From Heterotrichella gracilis (lineage: Eukaryota; Sar; Xanthophyceae; Tribonematales; Xanthonemataceae), in NCBI GenBank assembly GCA_032358255.1, contig JAULBX010000003.1, positions 310,001-374,000 on the forward strand: a stretch of 64,000 nucleotides of DNA, given 5' to 3'. Position numbers and translations under genes: made by a program. The notes below the pieces were generated by a model. The model searched no databases, had not been told where the DNA came from, and saw only the letters and a program-made list of their open reading frames with translations. Shown here one piece after another: positions 32,603 to 44,400 of the stretch (positions within the stretch are counted from its first letter, which is position 1; each line of letters begins with the position of its first letter).

Positions 32603-33392
32603 GCTGAACCACCCCGTATGAATGGATGTACATCAACCCCCTCCCATGATCATCATGAATGGACGTACATTTACATGGGTTGGGGGCTGAAACCCACACT
32701 ATGCGCCTTAGGCATGACTCCTTGCCACTACTGTCCTTAACAAGCAAACAGATATATGGGGCACAGTAGCCACAGTCACTGGGGTAGGGCTGCAACTGTT
32801 GCAGGAAAGTGTGCCATAATTGGTTGGAATGGCAGTTAGTGTACCCGGCCCCCGGGTGAAGAGTAACCTGTAATATACACCTGTACTTGAACTTGTTTCA
32901 TGCGCATCAGGTGGACTCCACAGAGAATGCTACTATAAATGCCTAGCTGGCCACCACACTGGCAGGCTGCACAGCCATGGCATGCACATGCATGGCACAA
33001 GCTATGCTATGCCATTAGTAAACATTGATACCAACAAAATTGCGGAACTATGACAAATATCATTCTGTGTAAAAAGCCTTCATGCAGAGCAGCAGCTTGC
33101 GTCAATGACAATGTTTTGCTATCCGCTCCTACAACAAAATATCGACGTGTCCACTGCCAACTGCTGCAGCATGATCATCATGCCCTTGGCTGACATGCAG
33201 GCAGCGCATAATGACTGCTAACACTGTTGAGCTGAGCTTGGTGCGCCTAGCCCTAGTAAATAACCTGTTTGCTGCTCACTGCCATCATGAGCCCACACCC
33301 ACCAGCGCGGACAGTGCAGGTGGGTTGGTGCGCATACCTTCACAACGCATGCCATGCTGGAACACCATAATCACAAAAATCTTTCAATAGTC
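32603..33392. other. Spacer before F-box/LRR copy A
   Basis: No supported gene. It contains the 3' flank of the F-box/LRR copy A. I see A/T-richer sequence than in genes and scattered CATGCATG motifs. Confidence 0.35.
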
Positions 33393-35813
33393 TCATGCAT
33401 TGACCACTATGGGTTCCATGATGCCATCCTCAAACGGCTGCAACACCAGCCCCTCCCCCCCAAATTGCGCCTCGCACCACCCCCTCACCCACTCCTCCTC
33501 AGCCTCCAGGGCACCGCCAGGCCCCACCAGCTCCCGCAGCCGACCCAGCCCCACCCCGCCGCACCCACCCGCATGCCGGCTCCACGACAGCTGCCTTGGC
33601 TGCTGCAACCCCCCCTCCTCCCTCACGCCTGACACCTGGTAGGTCATGCCATGGGCACCCGCCAGCTCAATCCACACATAGGGCCCAACATCAATGTCCA
33701 TGGTGGCGTGTGGGGGGAAGGGGGAGGGTGGCTCAAGCCTGAGCTTGACCCGGTAGGCGTTCTCCAGGTGAAAGGGGGGCACATTGTAGTACATGTACCC
33801 ATCGCTGGGTAGATATGAGCCGGAGGTGGTGAGCTTGCGCAGGTGGGCTGTCCACGGCAAGAAGAGTGTAATAGTGCCATCCAGGAGGGAACTGGGTGGG
33901 TCGCCCCTCTTGGGTTTTGCCCACAGGACATCTTCCACCTTGTCTTCACACAGCTGGATGAAGCCACGTGACTGTTCCTGCTGGAGGTTGTGAATGTAGT
34001 GTGGAATGACGCTCAGCTCCAGCTGCAGCTCCTGTAGCTGCGTGCATGCGATCACCACTACTGGCAAATCCAGGCCGGGCCAGCAAGGGAGGAAGAGGAA
34101 AGTCAGCTGGGTGAGGGTGGTCAGCGCCTCGACCAAGGGGGAGAAGGAATCGATGTGAAATGGGTTATTGGTGCCGATCACCAGGCGCCGGAGTGAGCTG
34201 GGAAACAAGGTGGAGGGGTGCGGAGGAATGTCGTCTGGCTGGTCGCCATACTCCGCATCTGTTTCTGCATCTGCCAGCTTCAAGGACGTGAGCCCGGTGA
34301 GGTGCGCCAACCCTTGTAGGGTTTCCACCAGGGGTATAGTGGCTTGGCGCAGGGAGATGTCCAGCGCCAGGCTCACCAGGCGCGGCAGGTGGGCTGAGGG
34401 GGCGGGGAAGAGCATGCCCTGTGCACGCATCTGATGGGCGGCTGCGCCAGTGTCGCCTGGGGTGATATCCAGGTGTAAATGCGCCAGGCTGGGCAACACC
34501 GGAAGCATGATTTGGGTGCGTGCAGTGGCGCACACGCCCCGTCTCAAATGCAAGCTGGTTAGCATGGTAAGGGTGCTGAGACTAGCGGTAAATTGCTTAT
34601 CAAAAGAGGAGTAGATCTCCTGCATGTCCAGTTCCACCCCATTGACTCCGCCACCAGGGTAGGGCTCTTCCATTGTCACCTGCAGTGGGTGCAGCGGGTT
34701 ATTAAATAAAGTACTACAATTAAATAAAGTACTGACAAGCAGCTGTGTTCTTGCAAATACTAACTTATGTGCAGCTGTCTCCAGGTGACATGTGGAAGGT
34801 GACAAGGACGAGTACACACACAACTTGTACGAAAAGTGCGAGTGCCCTTGTGAGCTCCTGTGCACTGTTGCATACATAGTGCATAGAAATAAAAAGTGCA
34901 TGAAGAATGCACTCACGCAGCCTTTTCTTACCTCGAGTGATAGCAGCTGGGTGAAGCTGCAGACAGCTTAAATGGACGGGTGGGGGAGCAATACCACCGC
35001 CAGGTGGAGCCCCTCCAGGTGGCGCAGCCTGGTTGGCTCACACAGGCCAAGCACCTCCCACGGCATAATGCCCTGATTCAGATCCAGGCGCTCGGTTTGA
35101 GACAAGCGGCTGGGGAGCCGCTCACCGCCTGCTGTGAGGCAAGCAGTGTTTAGGGGTCGGTTTTAGAACTTAGGGTTTAGGGTTTATGGTGGGGAGCGGC
35201 TCACCGTCTGCTATGAGGCAAGCCGTGTTTAGGGTTTGGGTTCAGAATTCAGGGTTTAGGGTTTAGGATGGGGAGCCGCTCACCGTCTGCTGTGCGGCAT
35301 GGCGTGCCACCCCACTGCTGCAGCCCGCTGAACCACCCTGACCCTGGTTGCAGCAATTGGACCATCCCCTCGTACGCACTTGGCATGGTGGGTGCAAGGT
35401 CTATGTCTTGCCAGGCCACGCTTGGCCCCTGCAGCACGCCCCTCCAGCGGCGGCATACCAGGGAGGCGCGCAGCTTCTCAGGCAGGTCAAGGTGGGAAAT
35501 CACGAGTTAGAGGAGGGGGTCGGGGAGGTCGTGGATGGTGGTGAGGGGTGGGAGGCTGACTACTGGGCTGTCCAGGACCTGGGTGGCAAAGTAAGGGAGG
35601 GTGAGGCTATGGGTGGTTGAGGCCACACAATAGCAAGGCACGAAGATCTGACTGCCAGTCTGCAAGTAACTAGGTGGATCAACCCTGAGGGCAACCAAAA
35701 AAGAGAGCCGGAGGTGGACGAGGGTGAAAATTGAAAAGCTGGTCCAGTTCTAACACACGGCTTGCCTGTTGTTGGCGCTTGGGGACTTGAGGTGGTGGCG
35801 GTGAGGTGTCCAC
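33393..35813 (-). pseudogene. F-box/LRR protein copy A, F-box exons damaged
   Basis: By alignment with copy B the parts are: exon 1 35766-35813 (GTG where B has ATG; its donor reads GC), F-box exon 35284-35578, exon 34932-35128, and LRR exon 33393-34679. The F-box (HDLPDPLL ... LRASLVCRRWRG) is recognisable. The LRR exon is 428 codons with no interruption (LTMLTSLHL, LPSLAHLHL, LTGLTSLKL, LTQLTFLFL). Two in-frame TAA codons lie in the F-box and following exon (35507-35509, 34978-34980). F-box proteins recruit substrates to SCF ubiquitin ligases. With start codon and frame lost this copy is probably not a normal F-box protein, although the LRR exon looks preserved and contains an early ATG. 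Confidence 0.65.
35118..35290 (-). repeat. Triplicated exon edge with heptamer runs (F-box copy A)
   Basis: The stretch GTGAGCGGCTCCCC with its preceding CGCACAGCAGACG-like bases occurs three times (about 35118-35145, 35196-35222, 35274-35300), separated by TTTAGGG-rich spacers of about 78 bases. Splicing from the upstream copy to the downstream copy restores the frame seen in copy B. Confidence 0.85.
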
Positions 35814-36652
35814 CGTGTGCGGGTTGCAGCACACGTGGTGGAAGCAGCGGATGTGTGGGATCCTGCTGCTTCTGACAAAGGTCGAAGGTTACTTTACCAG
35901 CAGGGAACTCTCATAATTGGTCAGAGCTACTATGCTGTGATGGTTGCAGCTGATTGCCACGCAATGTTTTTGGAAACCCGCTGTTTATTTTCCTTGATGC
36001 TGACGAAACAGTATTTGAATTCACCTATCACCTTTGAATTCACCTTTGAATTCACCGATATATTTGAAGAAAACAACAACCCACCAGGGTGAATTTTGCA
36101 TGCATGCATGTGGTGCATGTGAGGATGGAAGCAGCCACTGATTATCAACCAAAGCAACGTATCGATAGACGCGCTTGTAATTTTCCGTCGAATGTTCGCA
36201 GTGTCCTGCAGTGAAGAACTCTTGAACACCTGAGGGTCGACTTCTGAGATGTAAAAGAGGTCACCGGAGTACACTATGATGTGGTGCACAACTGTTCTCA
36301 ACAGCCATAAGACTGCTGAACGCGGACATCGCAACGCTTACATGAACCAAGTGTGTGTTGTTGCGCCTCTGCTGCTTCCCCTTCCTGGCTGATTGCAAAC
36401 GCTGTTACTCACCCACCCACATGCATGCATGCAAAGTTGTTGCCCTGATGCAGTGTGTTCTGTTGTAGGTTGACTGCGGGATCGCCTGCAATCCATCACT
36501 GCCACACTTTGTAATTTGCAGCCCTGCAACACTCGTTAGCTTAAGGGTTTCCTCTCGAACTTTAATTCCTTATCTTGGCGGCTAGAGCTCTGTGTCTGTT
36601 ACCCTGCCTCTGCTCGCTGTACCTCCAGTCCGTGTCTCTCAACCCCGGAACG
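35814..36652. other. Divergent spacer between F-box/LRR copies
   Basis: Head-to-head intergenic region of about 840 bases. CACCTTTGAATT occurs in three near-tandem units at about 36020-36058, and GCATGC tracts lie at 36100-36115 and 36421-36433. It presumably carries the shared ancestral promoter of both copies. Confidence 0.4.
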
Positions 36653-38950
36653 ATGGACAACCCGCCGTCACCACCTCACGCCAACAAGCATCCACGACAG
36701 GTACGGTTCAAGCTGCCTTTGAGATGAGTACTCAGTGGCTGGGGTTGTTGTTGGTCACTTACGTATTCCTCAGGCCTTCTTTGATGAGCCCAGGTATACG
36801 CCTGATTTACCCCTTTTCTAACCATTTCCTGCTTGTCTTCACAGATCCCGGATGACCCAGCGGTCAATCTTCCACCCCTCACCATCCACGCCCTCCCCGA
36901 CCCCCTCCTCCAGCGCGTGATATCCCACTGTATCCTGCTAGAGAGGCTGCGCGCCTCCCTGGTATGCCGCCGCTGGAGGGGTGCGCTGCAGGGGCCCAGC
37001 GTGGCCTGGATGGAGATCGACCTGGGCTTCACACTGCCAAGTGACTACGAGGGACCGATCCAACTCCTATAACCAGGGTCAGCGTGGTTCAGCGGGTTGC
37101 AGCGGTGGGGTGGCACGCCATGCCTCACAGCGGGCGGGGAGCAGCTTCCCAGCCGCTTGTCTCAAACCGAGCGCTTGGACTCAAGGGATCAAGGGATGAG
37201 GAGGTGCCCTGGGAGGTGCTTCGGCTGTGCGAGCCAAGCAGGTTGCGCCACCTGGAGGGGCTCAGACTGGTGGCGGTACCGCTGCTCAGCCCCCCTCACT
37301 GCATCCAAGCGGTCTGCAGCTTCACCCACCTGCTGTCACTCGAGGTATGAAGTGTGGATTTGTGCATACCAGCGGTTGCCAGGCAAGCAGAGCATCGTTC
37401 AATGCTTTGCTTGGAACCCTTTCTAGTGATCGGAACCGTGCGCTTCACCACACTTGCGCTGCAAAACCAATACCCTCCATTCCTGCCGCCCCACAGGGGA
37501 ATCACTGCCAGTACAATTGCAGAAAGCTGAACACCACACTGCCTTGACACTGTTGTGAAGCACGGCATGGAGTATCTTTGCAACAACACACCGCATCTTG
37601 CACACGCATCCTGCCAACCTATCCACCACACCGCATCTCCTCACCGGTGCTGTGTTGTGACTGCCGCAGGCGTGGTTGTGGCATGGGGATGAATTGGGTG
37701 GCATGGATGAGCTGTTCCTCGCCTATGAGAAGCAATTCTTAGCCAGCCTGAGCGCTCTCACCATGCTGACCAGCCTGCGTTTACGGAGGCCGTCCGGAGT
37801 ACACACTCCAGACTCCCCAACCATTCTTCCACGGCTGCCAAGCCTGGAGCACTTACACCTGGAGATCAGCCCTGGTGACGCTAGGGCAGTGACTTGGCAG
37901 ATGCGGCTGGACGGCATGCTCTTCCCCGCCCCATCAGCCCACCTACCGCGCCTGTCAAGCTTGGTCCTGGGCCTCTCCCTGCCTGAGGGCACCCGAACCC
38001 TCATGGAAGCCCTACAAGGGTTGGCGCACCTCACCACGCTCACATCCTTGAAGCTGGCAGATGCATATATGCAAGCACACTTTCCGGACAGAAGGCCAGC
38101 AGGGGTGGACAATCCCCGTCCCTTCTCCACCTTCCCCAGCTCCCTCCGGCGCCTGGTGATCAGCACCACCCACCCCTTTTCCATTTATTACTTCCCCCCC
38201 CTGGTCGAGGCGCTGACCACCCTCACCCAGCTGACTTCCCTCTCCCTCCCTTGCTGGCCCGGACTGGACCTGTCAGCAGTGGTGATCGCATGCACGCAGC
38301 TACAGGAGCTGAAACTGGAGCTCGATGTCCTCACACACTACGTGCAGGACCTTGCGCACCCTGAGGGGTGTAGGGGCTTCATCGAGCTGAGCGAGGGCAA
38401 GGTGGAAGATACCCTGTGGGCAAGATCAGAAGACAACCCCACCCGGACCCTCCTGGATGGCACTATAACACTCACCTTGCCGTGGCCAGCCTACCTGCGC
38501 AAGCTGGTCACCACCCGCAAGTGGAACGGTATTGAATACGGAGAACCACACTTTGACCTAGAACACACCTACCGAATCAAGCTCAAGCTCAAGCTTCCAC
38601 CAGCCCCACTCCCCCCACACACCACCATGGACATCGATGTTGGGCCCTACTTGTGGATTGAGCTGCTGGGGCGCCATGGCGTGACCTACCATGTGCCAGG
38701 CAAGAGGGAGGATTGGTATGTGCGGCAGCCAAGGCAGCTGTCGTGGACCCTCCCAGGGTCTGCAGGTGGGGGTGACACTGAATGGGGGTGCCGGCAGCCA
38801 GTGGATGGGGGTGTGGCGGGTTGCGTGCGGCGTCTGGCGGCCGCTATTGATGCCGTGGAGGCTGAGGAGGGGTGGGTGAGGGGGTGGTGTGAGGCGCAGT
38901 TTTGGGGGGATTTGGAAGACGTTAATGTTGGAGGATGTCAATGTTTGTAA
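36653..38950 (+). pseudogene. F-box/LRR protein copy B, F-box exon damaged
   Basis: Exons: 36653-36700 (ATG intact), 36845-37344 (F-box) and 37670-38950 (LRR, 426 codons, uninterrupted). The F-box reads HALPDPLLQRVIS ... LRASLVCRRWRG. The LRR repeats include LTMLTSLRL, LPSLEHLHL, LTTLTSLKL and LTQLTSLSL. The F-box exon contains one in-frame TAA (37070-37072) where copy A has CAA, and an eight-base tandem duplication near 37185-37200 that shifts the frame relative to copy A. The LRR exon aligns with that of copy A throughout. Either the locus is decaying or only an LRR-containing product is made. B and A are an inverted duplication. Confidence 0.65.
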
Positions 38951-40426
38951 GATGATTCTGGTGACCAGGTTGTCCCCAGCGCCTTTGCGTCAGTCCCAGC
39001 AGAGCAACGTCCAGCAACTTGACCCATATGTGGGACGGGTGTACTTGGTTGATAATGTGGGCCAGCAGGAGCCCATCCCTGCATGTATCACGGTCATGGA
39101 CAACTCTGGGGTGCCAGATCGCATATGGCGCTTGCCATCAACATAACCGTATAGCTGTCAACGCTGGTCAATATTGAAGTCCGTCCCGAGTGGCACCCCT
39201 TGTGAATCACCTTGGGCGCCATTGGCACTAGGGGCACTCCTCGGGGATGGCTTTCCATTGACGAGCATTGACAGGGTGTTGGCAAGCACTATCTGGGTGT
39301 AGATCCCGCAGTCCTTTTCGGCGCACGTGAGTCACTGCATAACTGCTGTCACTGGTATTCTGCTGTACTGATTGCTAACTAGGCCTCAGCATCCTCCGCT
39401 AGCCGCGTCACGTCACATGTAGAAATTAGTAGCAGGATGTATTAGGGTTTTATTCAGCTGCTATCGTCAAGCCCGTTTTATGCTGTTTTGGAACCAACCT
39501 AATAGGCATAAGCGAGTGGGCACGCACTCCACAATGATACAGCACTCTGCAACAGCACAATGCAGGTGTGTGTGTGGGTCTCACTACCAACCTTGCTGTG
39601 CATCTCCTCTCACGCCCCTTTTGCCTCATACAAACGTCCCTAATCCCCTCCCATAGCCCTAAACCCTACAAGCAGAGTTCATGGAGCGCATGCAGCCAGG
39701 CAGTGGAGGCAGGCCTTCTTGGCAGCAGGCTTTGACGGCGTGCCGGCAGACGTTGGGGCGCTGGTAGCCGCGCACTGCTTTCAAACCCAGGCGCATGTGA
39801 GTACGTCGAGTCTTTCCTCACCTTGCGGAGGTGGGGCAAGGGTTGTGTGGGTGAGTGGGGATGGGGGGTTGAGGGGGATGGTTTGGCTGTGGGGCATGTG
39901 CTGGCTGGTATGATGTTGCTAGGGTTGATTTGAGGCATAGGGGCAGCTCGTGTGTAAACTGGCATGTTGCCCGTGTGGCAACAAAGGGTGCATGTTGTGC
40001 GCATGCAATTGCATGCATGCAGTCCATCTGTCTGTCATGGTGTGGACCTGTTAAGCAAGCAGTATGTGGTGGCGTGCATGTGATTGCTGGGCCTTTCATC
40101 TGGGATTGCGAAACAGCCCAGCTCAACGGGTTGACGGTTTAGGGTTTAGGGTTTAGGGTTCAGCCCCATACAGCAGGGTGGACACGACCACAGCATTGGA
40201 AACTGCATGCATGCAGGTGGGCGCTGCCTCAAGATGACCCAAATGGGGCTCCACAGCGCCATCATTATCCGCGCGACCTGCCTTCTCCACCTCTCCCATG
40301 CTCTGCGGTCAGGCGTAGTGCTGTGCGCCGAGGGAGAAACTGTGCCTGCATGTTGTACAAGTTGAGAATTTTCCAAGTCATGCGTGGTAAAAATACTACA
40401 CGCTGCATCCCTGAGTGTCCTGCGTG
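38951..40426. other. Spacer with one orphan exon-like segment
   Basis: No complete gene. At about 39678-39798 a plus-strand segment has an AAGCAG acceptor, an open frame of about 40 codons (AFLAAGFDGVPADVGALVA core) and a GTGAGT donor, but no partner exons were found. A TTTAGGG run lies at 40137-40160. Confidence 0.35.
40137..40160. repeat. Interstitial TTTAGGG repeat
   Basis: Three consecutive TTTAGGG heptamers plus a partial unit in an intergenic region. This matches the plant/algal telomere unit but is far too short to be a telomere. Confidence 0.95.
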
Positions 40427-40939
40427 CTACCTGCTGTGCGAAGTTTTATGTTCATGCGTTCGAGTTATACCTGTGCAATATTTTTCAATTAAAGTGTATG
40501 CCCGGGGCACAGTGCTGGCCTGAAAAAGTTGCGCATCAGAATCTAAAAGCTGGTACTTGACAAGGGATTTTGTTACAAATTGTGTTCCCAAGGATTGTAA
40601 TATCCACTCACTGTGACATACGGCATCTGGAAGGCACATGGTTACCAAATTGGTAACCATTGAATGCTTGCAGGCTGAGGCCAATTGGGACTGAAGGGCC
40701 CTGCTCAGCAGCTGCTGCCGCCGCGCTTTCAGCCAAATTGGATGGCATTGCAAATCCCGGATTGAATTCTGGATGCCATCCATTGGACCACTGAATGCAA
40801 CGGTCACTGTGGCTGGATTAAATTTACAGAAAGCTGGGCCTGGCGCCCACATTTTGTAGTTACATGCTTCAAACCCCACTGGCCCTACCCTGCTTATGCT
40901 GGCAGCTGCGCACCACCGTGCACTGTAGCCCCTAGGCAT
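40427..40939 (-). CDS. Unrecognised single-exon ORF, 170 codons
   Basis: A continuous frame of 170 residues in an otherwise gene-free region. No signal peptide, helix or family motif was recognised. The initiating ATG is in the CCTAGGCAT context near 40939. It may be a chance frame or a lineage-specific gene; support is weak. Confidence 0.22.
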   Translation of the reverse strand: MPRGYSARWCAAASISRVGPVGFEACNYKMWAPGPAFCKFNPATVTVAFSGPMDGIQNSIRDLQCHPIWLKARRQQLLSRALQSQLASACKHSMVTNLVTMCLPDAVCHSEWILQSLGTQFVTKSLVKYQLLDSDAQLFQASTVPRAYTLIEKYCTGITRTHEHKTSHSR

Positions 40940-41432
40940 ACCGCAACTAACACTGTAGATCCCAGTTCTGGAATAGTCTCAGACGCATGCAAACTTTGAT
41001 AGTTCAATTATTGGATAATGCCATCCTTGAGTCATGATCAATGACCACATCTACAATACCGCTATCGCAGATGAAATATTCATCCACAGCATGGAATTGA
41101 TCCAACACATGCCATCCCCGGTGTGCACTTTCTGTCTTGAGTGGTGAACACCTATTGGAACCACCTGGCTCTGGCATTGCCAGCTTGCCAAAGCCACCCC
41201 CACAGCGCCACAGTCCCTCTAATGGTCACCAACTGCCTGTAGTCTAACAAGTACAAAAATGAACAATCCCTTGAGCCCAACAATCCCTTCCGTCCCTGGG
41301 ACAAAACACCCCAAACGTCCCTCCTGCCCTCCAGAGAAGTCATCAAGCCAAGCCCCCTTACCACCCCACCCCACCCTCCACCCGCCATGACACAACCCCC
41401 TCCTAAAGGTAACTCCCTCCACCCCCAACCCG

Positions 41433-44400
41433 TCACGACGACCACACGTCCTTGTGGTACCGCCCCCCATCCGCCAGCCGCTTGACCGCCGCCTCTGCCT
41501 GGCTGGAGCTGCACCCCGCCACCCGCTGCGCCATGTCGTGCAGGGCGCGGTGCACGTCCCTGGCCATGTGGCCTGCATCCCCACACACGTAGAAGCATCC
41601 GCCACGTTGGAGCAGGGGCCACACCTGCGCACAAGATCAGGCGCACAAGTGAGATCCCGGGAACAGGCCACAAGCAGTGGCTGAGGCAATCCGCACGCAT
41701 GTACTATTAGTCGATGCGACCTGGTGGTAATGGGTGGTTGATGCACGTGCTTAGCGCCGCTGGAGACACCGGTGTGCAGCCCATAGACCACCCACCACCA
41801 GCCGCACATCCTGCATTCCACCCCACACCCTCCCCCCACCCCACCAACCTCATCAGCCAGCCACAGTGTTGCACAAAGTCCCTGGTAGGCCCATCCCATC
41901 CCATGACAAGGCCACATGCAGCGCCACTGAGGGCACAGTATGCAGCCAGTGTCACCCACCCACCCACCCACCCACTCCAACTCCCATCCTGTCCATCACC
42001 CCACCTCCTCCGTTCGACCCACACACCCTCCCCCCCAACCACCACCCACCTCATCAGCCTGGCAAACCATGTGGTGCTGCACATAGTCCTTGGCAGGCCC
42101 ATCCCGCGAGAAGGCCACGTGCAGGGCGGTGATGGCGCCACTGGCCAGCGCCCCCTCCAGCTCCTCCCGGTACAGGTAGTCTTGCGCCTGGTGGCGGCAG
42201 CCGAAAAACAGCACGGCGGGGCCAAGGGCGACACCTGAGGGGGGCGAGGGTGGGAGGTAAATGGAAGGATGAGGGTGTGTGGGGAGCAGCTGTGGGTGTG
42301 TGGGGAGCAATGGTGGTGCTGGGGACCGCTGGGTGTCTGCACCATCATTTGCTCGATAAGGCTCATGGGTGCCAGAGCCCACATGCACAACATCTTCCCC
42401 TGCCTGTGATGCCATCCCCACACAAGCACCACTCCATCCCCGGCTTCCCACCCACCCACCTTTCTTCAGCAAGGCCGCTCGCTCCTGCAGAAATCCCCGG
42501 AAGGGCGCCAGCCCGGTCCCCGGGCCGACCATCACCACCGGCGTCTCGGCATCTACCGGTAGCTTGAATATCGATCTCCGCACAAACACAGCCACCCTCT
42601 CCCCCACCGGTACCTGCGCCAGGTTTTATTCAACCTCAAATGGTTGTGGTTCCTTACCAATCATTGTGGACCCCCAGGATCATGCTTCATTTTTGGAAGC
42701 TGTGTCGCGTTTCGCGTATGAGTGCACACCTCCTTTTTGCAAGAATGTTTCCCTGTTCCAGCGTGTCCCCTATGATTCATAATAATTTGCATTATTTATC
42801 TGTTTCACATCATCCCATTTTCCCTTCATGTCATTCTTACCTGGGCCAGGTAGGTGGAGGCCACCCCCTTGTGCACCCTGCCTGTGGGGGTGGTTTCTTG
42901 CACCACCGCACACGTGACGTGGATGGATGTGGGGTGCAGGCAGGGGGAGGAGGAGATGGAGTACCAGCGGGGCTGGAGTGGGGGAGCCACTGCGCCGAAA
43001 AAGGCGCCTGCAAGCAGGGAAGGAGGGGGCGCGTGCAATCAGTGCCATGCTAAGTGAATGCAACCACGCCCAATGCCCAGCAACAGGCCCTTCCAAGGAT
43101 AATTTCCAGGGATGTACACAATGTATGCATTATACGGCATTCATACATGCATAACAGGTCCGGTGCTACAACTGCACAGCAACACAATGAACAATGCTCA
43201 TGCCATTGCCCCTAACCATGTGTCTCCTGTCCCCAAAACCCCCTTACGTAGGGCTGAAGCAGCCAACCTTATGCTCCATGGCCTCCAGCACGCTGCGGTG
43301 ACCCTGAAACCTTGTACATCCACCCCTGACCAAAAAACCTTACCTAGCGTTGGCGCTGCCAAGCTGAAGGGCTCTAATACCCTTAGCAGGCTGCAATGAC
43401 CCCAAAACCCTGAACAGTCCCTCCTGACCAAAAACCCTTACCTAGGGTTGGCGTGGCCGTGCTGGATTGCTCCATAACCTCCAGCAGGCTGCTGTGACCC
43501 CATAACCCTAAACAGTCACTCCCACCCCAAACCCTTACCTAGGGTTGGCATGGCCGAGCTGAAGTGCTCCATGACCTCCAGCAGGCTGCGCTTGCCCCCC
43601 ACCACCCACTCCTGGTACTCCTCCTTGCCCTCGGGGAGGGACAGGCGCTGCAAGCGCGCGGCTTGGGCGGGGTCGGTGGCAAAAGCAGCCAGGGCCTGGA
43701 GGGAGGCGCGGTGCGGGGGCGATTGGAGGTCGGCGTGGCGGGCCAGCGCTGCCTGGAGGGTGATGGGGCCTGCGGGGGGGGGGGGTGATGGGGTCTCTCC
43801 CAAGCTACCTTGCAATCTAATCCTGACAGGAGTTTGCAATTGCAATCTAATCTTGACAAGTGTTTGCTTTTACAAGATTACACGATTCTACATTTTACAA
43901 GATTACAAGATTCATTGCATTGTAAGTCATGAATCTTGTAATCTTGTAAAATTGTACATGATAATGACCCATTTTGCAGCATATACTGTATCCCCTGAAC
44001 CTAAATCCCCTGAAACATACAGTACCCTGCCCACCGCCCTCACCTGGGAATGGCTCCGCCAGCTGGTCGGGGTTGCCAGGTGGCAGGCTGAGCTGCAGCA
44101 CAGTGTGTAGGGGCTGACCCAGCAGGCGTGCGGCACATGCCACCGCCTCTGGCGTGTTTTCCGCATGCACCGCCACGTGGTCCCCCGCCTCGTAGCGTAT
44201 GTCTGACCCACTGATGTCCAGCTCAACATGAATGCAGGACCTGGAGATGACAGGTGATGGTTATGAACACATGGATGGCAATCAATTGAACCATCATGTG
44301 GTACAAACCTGGAAAGTCTTACTATAATAAAGTTTGCTCCCTACTCGTCTATGGTCCCAAATTGGCATATGTTGACCTTGGGTACTGCACATTTCCCAGT

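Noticed and set aside
34978-37072. Alternative genetic code with TAA read as glutamine
   Set aside because: PSAG ends with TAA exactly at its conserved C-terminus. Several other genes end on TAG, and more than 4,000 reconstructed codons in the intact genes have no internal TAA or TAG. Copy B also has a frameshift, which points to decay.
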